Below are positions 44,273 to 49,271 of a stretch of DNA of 49,271 nt, one piece after another (the stretch's first letter is position 1; each line of letters begins with the position of its first letter). Source of the stretch: Pseudomonadota bacterium (lineage in GTDB: Bacteria; Pseudomonadota; Gammaproteobacteria; Acidiferrobacterales; Acidiferrobacteraceae); assembly GCA_021777535.1 (NCBI GenBank), contig JAJYDN010000008.1, positions 28,846-78,116 of the forward strand, given 5' to 3'. Position numbers and translations under genes: made by a program. The notes under the pieces were generated by a model. That model was not told where the DNA came from and ran no database searches. It worked only from the letters and a program-made list of their open reading frames with translations.

Positions 44273-45313
44273 CTACGCGCGGCGCTCGACCCGGGTCTTC
44301 CACAGGGCATAGGAGATAAGCCAGGACAGCGCAAACATCGACACAATGATATAGCCGATGGCATTGAATGACAGTCCTGCGATGGCGGCGGCGATAACAC
44401 CGTGCAGACCGAATTCCCCGATGAAAACCTGCGCAAGCTCAATCGAGCCGATCACCAGCGCCACCGCGACCGACAGCGAAGTCGTCGCCATGTTATAGAA
44501 GATCCGGCGCACCGGATTGAAAAAGGCCCAGCCGTAGGCGCGGGTCATAAGAACCCCATCCGCCGTGTCCATCAGGGACATGCCGGCAGCAAAAAGGGTC
44601 GGCAACGCGAGTACTGCGCCGACGGGGATCTGGCTTGCCGCAGCACCCCCCGTCAACGCCAGTAGCGCGATCTCGGACGCCGTATCGAAACCCAATCCAA
44701 ACAGGAAGCCGACCGGGTACATTTGCCAGCTCCGGTCGATCAGCTTGGTCAGCCGTTGACCGAACAGGCGGTTCAACAACCCCCGCCTGGACAGGAATTC
44801 GTCCAGTCGGGCATGACTATGCGCGGCATGACGCCGCCGCCACACCTGCAACATGCCCAACAGCGCGCCCAGATTGAGCAGTCCAATGAGCCACAGGAAC
44901 AATCCCGAAATGAGCGTGCCCAACACATAGCCAACATTCTCGAGGCCCGGCAGATGGCGCTTGACGAGAGCCGCAGCGAAAGCCGTCAGCGCAGCGAGAA
45001 GGAACACTACCGTCGAGTGTCCGAGGGAAAAGAAGAAGCCCACCCCCAGTGGACCACGCCTTTTCTGCAACATAAAACGCACCGTGTCGTCCACGGCGGC
45101 GATATGATCGGCATCGAAGGCGTGACGCAAACCAAAGAGATAGGCCGATAAACCCAAACCGAGCAAAAGAGGGTGCGCGCCCGCATACGCCAAACAGAGC
45201 CCCCAGCCAAGGACGTGCAAACCCGCGATCGCTGCACCGTAACCCGCCAGCGAACGGCGCTCGGCGCGCGTAAACGGCCCCCCGGACTCCGAAGGCGGCG
45301 TGATTGCATTCAT
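44273..45313 (-). CDS. Nickel/cobalt transporter, NiCoT family (HoxN/NixA type)
   Basis: A 346-residue inner-membrane permease with about eight helices that imports Ni2+ (or Co2+). The signature RHAFDADHIAAVDDTVR (His64, Asp69, His70; H-x4-DH) in helix II and FGLGFDTASEIALL, plus LFAAGMSLMDTADGVLM, are the NiCoT motifs. Nickel is needed by the hydrogenase encoded at 16542-21397, so a supply role is plausible, though it lies 23 kb away. ATG at 45313 has GGGAGGGGAG upstream; the longer frame adds 14 residues without similarity. Confidence 0.92.
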   Translation of the reverse strand: MNAITPPSESGGPFTRAERRSLAGYGAAIAGLHVLGWGLCLAYAGAHPLLLGLGLSAYLFGLRHAFDADHIAAVDDTVRFMLQKRRGPLGVGFFFSLGHSTVVFLLAALTAFAAALVKRHLPGLENVGYVLGTLISGLFLWLIGLLNLGALLGMLQVWRRRHAAHSHARLDEFLSRRGLLNRLFGQRLTKLIDRSWQMYPVGFLFGLGFDTASEIALLALTGGAAASQIPVGAVLALPTLFAAGMSLMDTADGVLMTRAYGWAFFNPVRRIFYNMATTSLSVAVALVIGSIELAQVFIGEFGLHGVIAAAIAGLSFNAIGYIIVSMFALSWLISYALWKTRVERRA

Positions 45314-45781
45314 GCTCTCCCCTCCCGGCCACTCGGATGTAGCATATGACTTCATTCAGGTCAGTGCCACTCCCAAGGCGCACCTTGCCGGTGGTTCCCG
45401 AGGCCGGGCACCCCAAAAAAACCGTGTTTAGCTGCCCACTTTTTGGCCTTGTCAAGGAAGCCGTCCATGACGCCGGTGACACACTCGACACTTCCCTTCT
45501 TCGACCAACATTGACGCAGGCGCCGCTGCACATTACGGCCGGCGGATGACAAACAGCCGCCCGCCGTTTTCTGGTTGCGTCGAAGCCGGGTCCGTCGGAC
45601 CGGTCCGCAGAACAATGGGTACGTTCCGGGCCATTTTGCGCGGCCAAGACAGCGTGATGCCGCCCACGGCAGAGAGCGCCGAAGGCACCCTCTGTTGTCG
45701 CAATGCGCAGACGGACCCTATGTCAGGTGTGTCAGTACGCGCTGGTTAAAACAACATGCGGACTTCGCGCATATTACCCAT
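45314..45781 (-). promoter_or_regulatory. Leader and promoter candidate of the nickel transporter
   Basis: On the minus strand a perfect TTGACA (45450-45455) and a weak GCTAAA (45427-45432) are 17 bases apart, which would give a leader of roughly 105 bases. That leader can form short hairpins (CCCG/CGGG around four bases; CAAGG/CCTTG around TGCG). A frame of 35 codons from 45468 (MDGFLDKAKKWAAKHG) overlies this promoter and lacks a clear RBS. The rest to 45781 shows nothing I can name. Confidence 0.35.
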
Positions 45782-46204
45782 CTACTCATCACCCCACGCC
45801 TCCGCTATCGTGTCCGTGGAAAAGAAGTAGTCTTCGAACCGTTTTATTTTTCCTCCTACAATCTTAACTGTGGATACGCCCTTGTTTGCGAATTCCTTCC
45901 CGTTTCTATTCGTGGTCCTGACGCTCCATGCAAGAGTCATGTCATTGGAGGAGCCCATGGCGAAACAACGGCTAATGCAGACGTTATGACAGGTGAAATG
46001 CGCCTGCGGGAATTGTTCCAGAAAATGTGCCCACCAGGATCGGATCGCTCGTTTCCCCGCATGTTCTCCGCTTACGGATGCGTGACCCGGGTAAACGAAT
46101 ACAGCATCCTCTGCCCAACTCTTCATGAATCGGTCGAGGTCGCGGTCGTTCAGGTTTTTAAAGCCGCTCCTTGCCTTCGTCGTCATTATTATTGAACCGA
46201 TCAT
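45782..46204 (-). CDS. SnoaL/NTF2-like protein
   Basis: A 140-residue protein. LDRFMKSWAEDAVFVYPG, GKRAIRSWWAHFLEQFPQAHF, MTLAWSVRTTNRNGKEFANKG and VKIVGGKIKRFEDYFFSTD are the helix-strand blocks of the SnoaL-like cone fold, which serves as polyketide cyclase, isomerase or ligand-binding domain; which applies here is unknown. Start ATG 46204 is preferred because GGGGG lies 8-9 bases upstream; ATG 46228 and ATG 46186 are alternatives. Base composition is visibly more AT-rich than in the neighbouring genes, which suggests acquisition. Confidence 0.75.
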   Translation of the reverse strand: MIGSIIMTTKARSGFKNLNDRDLDRFMKSWAEDAVFVYPGHASVSGEHAGKRAIRSWWAHFLEQFPQAHFTCHNVCISRCFAMGSSNDMTLAWSVRTTNRNGKEFANKGVSTVKIVGGKIKRFEDYFFSTDTIAEAWGDE

Positions 46205-47044
46205 ATCGCATACCCCCACAGATGACATCGCATCACTACTAAACAGACACGCTGTTCGTATTCGATTACACATCGGCGTTGGTCTTTGTATTCTGAATTT
46301 CCCACAAACTCGGCCTTTCTGGTATAGATCTTATTCCTCATTCATGTGACAAGGCGGGGCGCCGGTAAAAGGCCGCGCCCCCCAGTGGCGCGGAATCTGC
46401 TCGGAGTCTGCGCACAGGATGTGCCCGCGTTCCGCGAGCTGACAGGGGCTGCTTCGGGAAACAACACGCGGCTTAACGGAATGACTATGACTTCGGGCGA
46501 AGATCTGCCTTCTGAAAGGGGAGCGGGATCGCGCCGCTGTAATGATGCTTTCGGGCGTTGATGTACATGCCGCGTGTTTCCGGCCACCGATTTATGCCCC
46601 GCGACCACCCGGCGCGTGCGGGCGGCGCTTGCGGCTTGAGCGCAAACCGTGCCGGAAGGGTTTCGCAACGTACAGGCCGCAGGCATCTTTCTGGCCGGTG
46701 CGCCGATAGCCGGCACGGTCGACTTGTTAGCGGGGATTGTCGGCCATGTCGCTGCAGAGCATTTTTTGGCGGCCACCGTCCACCGGCTGGATTGTGAGGA
46801 TGACCATCATCGCCTCTGGATCCCTAACCAGCTCTACGACCGTGCCGCGGCCAGCGCCGACGGCGCTTAGTCCACGAAGCGCGTGACACTGCCGATTGAT
46901 ACAGACTGTTGCGGTAGTCCTCGCTTTACGGCGCCCTCTTATTGTCCGTGTGCGGGCCGCGCGTTCCGCTTTTTGGGGGCCGCTTGCATGTCCTGGCACC
47001 CCTCTCCGTGCTTTCGCCCGAGGGCGTACCGCCGGTCGCAAACT
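46205..47044. other. Mostly unassigned 840-base region with several hairpins
   Basis: At 46356-46381 GGGGCGC and GCGCCCC form a perfect 7-bp stem around a 12-base loop. Further on the plus strand, CTTC/GAAG (about 46493-46504) and a nested GAAAG/CTTTC plus AGCGG/CCGCT structure (about 46516-46555) follow. The row of hairpins could be a structured RNA on the plus strand, but it lacks the conserved boxes of known riboswitches I can recall. Only one weak reading frame (46649-46870) is given separately. Confidence 0.3.
46649..46870 (+). CDS. Small hypothetical protein, uncertain
   Basis: GTG-started frame of 73 residues with a hydrophobic middle (AAGIFLAGAPIAGTVDLLAG) and a polar end (RLDCEDDHHRLWIPNQLYD). 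I do not recognise it. It could be a short membrane protein, the remainder of a larger gene, or chance. An in-frame stop lies four codons upstream of the GTG, and no strong RBS is visible. Confidence 0.25.
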   Translation: MPEGFRNVQAAGIFLAGAPIAGTVDLLAGIVGHVAAEHFLAATVHRLDCEDDHHRLWIPNQLYDRAAASADGA

Positions 47045-47617
47045 TCAGGTGGGGGTACGCAGGATATACTGGCGGAGATGCTCGTAGGCTATTTTCCAGC
47101 CACCCATCACGAGCCATGATGCCCCGAACGTGACTGGCAAAACCGATACGGGACAGGAGTAGACATGGAGGTGCGATGCGTCATGCTGCGCAAAGAGTGA
47201 CTCAATCCATTCCCTGCCGCTTAGCTCGACCCGCAGTGTGTGGACACCGGCGTCTGTCGAGAACAAGGATGTCCCGTAGGCGAGAACGGCACCGGCTGCG
47301 GTCGCGCCTCGAATCACCTCTGGCGCTTTATCGTACTGGAACCAAGCCGCGAGCGCCGCCACTCCCAGAAAGCAGGTAATCCAGACAGCGTCGCTATGCA
47401 CATTCCACGGAAAGAGCCAGACGACAGACGACGAATCGCCCCACGCAACCGTCACGTTGACAGGCAGAAATCCCGCACTGGCCACAAGCGTGCTGCCAAC
47501 AAGGCCCTGCAAGACGAGTGTCGCGCGCGGGTTATCCTTGGCCAGCGTATACCGGCCCCGGAGCCGTAACGCGACGACCGAGGCTGCTACTGCAAACACC
47601 AATCCTGAAATCAGCAT
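47045..47617 (-). CDS. Unrecognised membrane protein
   Basis: A 190-residue protein with hydrophobic stretches at about 1-18, 35-58, 76-95, 102-118 and 157-172, so four to five membrane helices. A polar region with His-Asp-Ala-Ser-His-Leu-His (AQHDASHLHVY) lies before the last helix and might bind a metal. No family was recognised. ATG at 47617 has GGGAGCGGG about 5-12 bases upstream, which supports it as a true gene. Its nearest neighbour on the same strand is the Sel1-type gene, 38 bases upstream. Confidence 0.6.
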   Translation of the reverse strand: MLISGLVFAVAASVVALRLRGRYTLAKDNPRATLVLQGLVGSTLVASAGFLPVNVTVAWGDSSSVVWLFPWNVHSDAVWITCFLGVAALAAWFQYDKAPEVIRGATAAGAVLAYGTSLFSTDAGVHTLRVELSGREWIESLFAQHDASHLHVYSCPVSVLPVTFGASWLVMGGWKIAYEHLRQYILRTPT

Positions 47618-47655
47618 GTCGCCCGCTCCCTTCTGTTGTATGGACTACCCGCCAA

Positions 47656-47868
47656 TCAAAGCGCGTTACCCTGCCGCCGGGCCTGCGCCGCGCGCTGCCG
47701 GGCAGCTTGCTGTTTCATCTGCCGCTTCATCCGGGCGCGCATGGACGGGTCTATCAGATTCAGATAAGTCGTCGTATTGGGCCAGCCGCGCGTGACCCTC
47801 ACCTCCATGCCGTCCCCCATGTTCCATGTGGCGGTGACGGCTCCCAGGGCGTAGTTACCGCGTAACAC
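47656..47868 (-). pseudogene. Out-of-frame C-terminal piece of the Sel1-repeat protein
   Basis: This 70-residue frame begins over the stop of the Sel1 gene and reads RGNYALGAVTATWNMGDGME and then WPNTTTYLNLIDPSMRARM. It fits well as the continuation of the upstream protein, which breaks off at YGAPTRVTR. One base skipped near 47862-47868 would join them. It lacks its own RBS. It may be a real frameshift mutation, a sequencing error, or, less likely, programmed frameshifting. Confidence 0.55.
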
Positions 47869-48697
47869 GGGTCGGCGCGCCGTATTGGGCTTTCACCGTG
47901 CCAATGACGCGGCGCACGAGCCCTGTATCCCCAAGCCCGGGAAAGGTGTACCGCGCGATGGCAAAACGATTGTTGTATGTGTAGCCCACCATGAGCCTCG
48001 TGGCCCCTTTGACCCGTCCGTTGACGTCGTACTGGTCAGACCACCACTGCGCGCCGACTTGCCCCTTGTGCGGGGCAAGGCCGGCAGACACCAATACGGG
48101 CTCAAGTTGTCCGCGGGTGATTTCCTTCAGGCCAGCACCGAAAAGCTTCAGCGGACTGGATTGCTGCTCCTGAAACGCCGCAAGGTTGGAGCGGGCCTTC
48201 GCATACCCCTGCGCCGCGGCCTTGCGAAACCAGTAGATGGCCTTGGCATGGTTCTGCGGGACGCCCGGACTGTCCCGATAGTCGATGCCCAGGGCGTTCT
48301 CTGCCCGGGCATACCCCTGCACTGCCGCTGCTGTGTACCAGTAGCGCGCCTTGGTGCTACTTTGCGGGACGCCCCAGCCGTTGTCGTGGTTCACCCCCAG
48401 GTTGTATTCTGCAGCGGCGTTCCTTTGCATTGCGGCCTTGCGGTACCACGCGACTGCCTTTATGTGGTTCTGCAGGACGCCCCAACCCCGGTCATACAGA
48501 ACTCCGGCGTTATGTTGTGCGCTGGCGTATCCGGCCCACGCCGCCAACATGGCTCGGTACACGGCTTGGGTATTACCCGCCCGGGCCTCTCTCACGAGCG
48601 TCCGGTAAGGGGTTAGGGCCGCGTACGCCCAGATTGCCATGATCGCCATAAAACAAGCGGCGCCTGCAACCTTATACCCGCTCCTGTTCGTTCCCAT
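47855..48697 (-). CDS. Sel1-repeat protein with N-terminal membrane helix
   Basis: A 280-residue protein. A hydrophobic helix near the N-terminus (VAGAACFMAIMAIWAYAA) acts as signal or anchor. Then come three 36-residue Sel1-like repeats, each with an A-x-x-x-LG-x-x-Y/H core (ASAQHNAGVLYDRGWGV, AAAEYNLGVNHDNGWGV, ARAENALGIDYRDSPGV), seen as 108-bp tandem units between about 48210 and 48530. A C-terminal domain (GAQWWSDQYDVNGRVKGATR) follows and seems cut short. Sel1 proteins are scaffolds in envelope stress and secretion; the role here is unknown. ATG 48697 is preferred; ATG 48727 is possible. Confidence 0.75.
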   Translation of the reverse strand: MGTNRSGYKVAGAACFMAIMAIWAYAALTPYRTLVREARAGNTQAVYRAMLAAWAGYASAQHNAGVLYDRGWGVLQNHIKAVAWYRKAAMQRNAAAEYNLGVNHDNGWGVPQSSTKARYWYTAAAVQGYARAENALGIDYRDSPGVPQNHAKAIYWFRKAAAQGYAKARSNLAAFQEQQSSPLKLFGAGLKEITRGQLEPVLVSAGLAPHKGQVGAQWWSDQYDVNGRVKGATRLMVGYTYNNRFAIARYTFPGLGDTGLVRRVIGTVKAQYGAPTRVTR

Positions 48698-48963
48698 TCT
48701 GGCCCGGCCCCCGCTTTCCTGCACCATAGATATAGACGAAATGGTAGCCGTACGGTACATCGCAGGCCAAGGCATTACTGCATTTGCGCGGCTGTCATCA
48801 CGGCACGGCGAATTTGCCAGCAGTTTTCGCAGGGCATTCCCCTGCCTTGGAGACACTCGCCAAAATGCGGCAGTCATGCCGGGCCGGACTGGCCGTACCT
48901 CTATTGTAGAGACGGAAACATAGTAACGGGCTTATTGATCCGGCGTCTTGAAGGTTGAAGTCA
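48698..48963. other. Gap between Sel1 gene and transposase remnant
   Basis: Contains the presumed promoter of the Sel1 gene and the left end of the IS630-type element. No perfect terminal repeat could be defined because the other end lies outside the window. No further gene seen. Confidence 0.3.
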
Positions 48964-49271
48964 TCATGCTGCGCACTTGATGCGCGGATCCCGGAAGCAG
49001 GCCTTCACGCGTTCTGGGTTGGTCTCGATGGATTTCATGTGCCCAGTGGCGGTGGCATGCCGCCTGGCTTTCGTGCGCACAGGCACCTTGCTGGCCGATG
49101 GCATGCTGGAGATCGGCGTTGGGCCGTTCGTCCGGATTCGGTTCCGGGCTGTAACCGGGCAGGCAGAAGACCTTGATCTCATCCTTGCGCTCATCAAGCC
49201 AGGCCTTGACCGGTTTGCAGTGATGGACGCCAGGCTTGCCGGGCATCAGGAAGATTTTCTTGCGCGCACGC
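48964..49271 (-). pseudogene. IS630-family transposase, C-terminal part, frameshifted and truncated by window end
   Basis: From the window edge the minus strand reads RARKKIFLMPGKPGVHHCKP, then VKAWLDERKDEIKVFCLPGY and SPEPNPDERPNADLQHAI. This matches the last DDE-domain block of IS630-type transposases, where the catalytic glutamate lies in the S-P-x-x-N-P-x-E region; here that position is Asp (NPDE has the Glu just after). Near 49095-49103 the match moves to another frame (SKVPVRTKARRHATATGHMK) and ends RIKCAA at a TGA. So the gene carries a frameshift and is probably inactive. Confidence 0.75.

Noticed and set aside
44044-44442. 132-codon minus-strand frame with a membrane-like end
   Set aside because: It overlaps the nickel transporter in another frame and its first half is a shadow; only the last 50 residues lie in free sequence.
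45361-45468. 35-codon frame MDGFLDKAKKWAAKHG, reminiscent of small antitoxin-like proteins
   Set aside because: No clear RBS, it overlies the presumed nickel transporter promoter, and the second half is not protein-like.
46440-46600. Cobalamin riboswitch on the plus strand
   Set aside because: Some short similarities exist, but the conserved GCCACTG and AGCCAGGAGACC-type boxes are absent and no B12 or cobalt gene follows.
46727-47041. Minus-strand frame containing EAMMVILTIQPVDGG
   Set aside because: Only a short stretch looks protein-like, the rest is Arg-rich; no RBS.
1-49271. CRISPR array, tRNA or rRNA genes
   Set aside because: No regularly spaced repeats and no tRNA cloverleaf or rRNA segment could be found by reading.

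Overview
The window is GC-rich (roughly 60 percent by eye) and looks like the chromosome of a proteobacterium, most likely an acidophilic or chemolithoautotrophic gammaproteobacterium or acidithiobacillus-type organism such as Acidiferrobacter or Acidithiobacillus. The indications are an Isp-type uptake [NiFe] hydrogenase with a full maturation set including HypX, a fungal/archaeal-style P-type proton ATPase, a complete Pel exopolysaccharide operon and a phosphoketolase/acetate kinase pair. The species call is inference from gene content only. No rRNA, tRNA or CRISPR array was seen.

Layout. 1-1052 holds the C-terminal part of a RecD-like helicase. 1071-8640 is a carbon and ion module: glucokinase (glk), a calcium-type P-type ATPase, acetate kinase (ackA, divergent) and phosphoketolase (xfp). 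8767-22318 is one minus-strand run of 13 tightly packed genes, read hynD, hupH-like, hynS, isp1, isp2, hynL, hypA, hypB, hypF, hypC, hypD, hypE, hypX. They encode protease, assembly factor, small subunit, cytochrome b, HdrD-like protein, large subunit and all factors for the Ni-Fe(CN)2CO centre. An AT-rich leader with two palindromes (22389-22478) is the probable control region. 22605-25435 holds a universal stress protein and a proton-efflux P-type ATPase.

25762-38042 is the pel operon on the minus strand, read pelA, three consecutive ORFs that together look like PelB, then pelC, pelD, pelE, pelF, pelG. PelD keeps a c-di-GMP-binding RxxD and a degenerate GGDEF. A PAS-PAS-GGDEF diguanylate cyclase lies just upstream on the same strand (38706-40055), so the signal maker and signal receiver are neighbours. 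40721-42754 holds an LpxH-like phosphoesterase and a GT4 glycosyltransferase.

43229-49271 is a looser, accessory-looking end: an outer-membrane-type protein, a HoxN/NixA-type nickel transporter that could feed the hydrogenase, a SnoaL-like protein with lower GC, an unrecognised membrane protein, a Sel1-repeat protein whose last part is in another frame, and a frameshifted IS630-family transposase that runs off the window.

How the parts may work together (inference): hydrogen oxidation through HynSL-Isp1-Isp2 gives electrons to quinone or a cytoplasmic acceptor, nickel enters through the NiCoT protein, P-type pumps maintain ion and proton balance, Glk, Xfp and AckA turn sugar phosphates into acetyl phosphate and ATP, and c-di-GMP switches on Pel matrix export.
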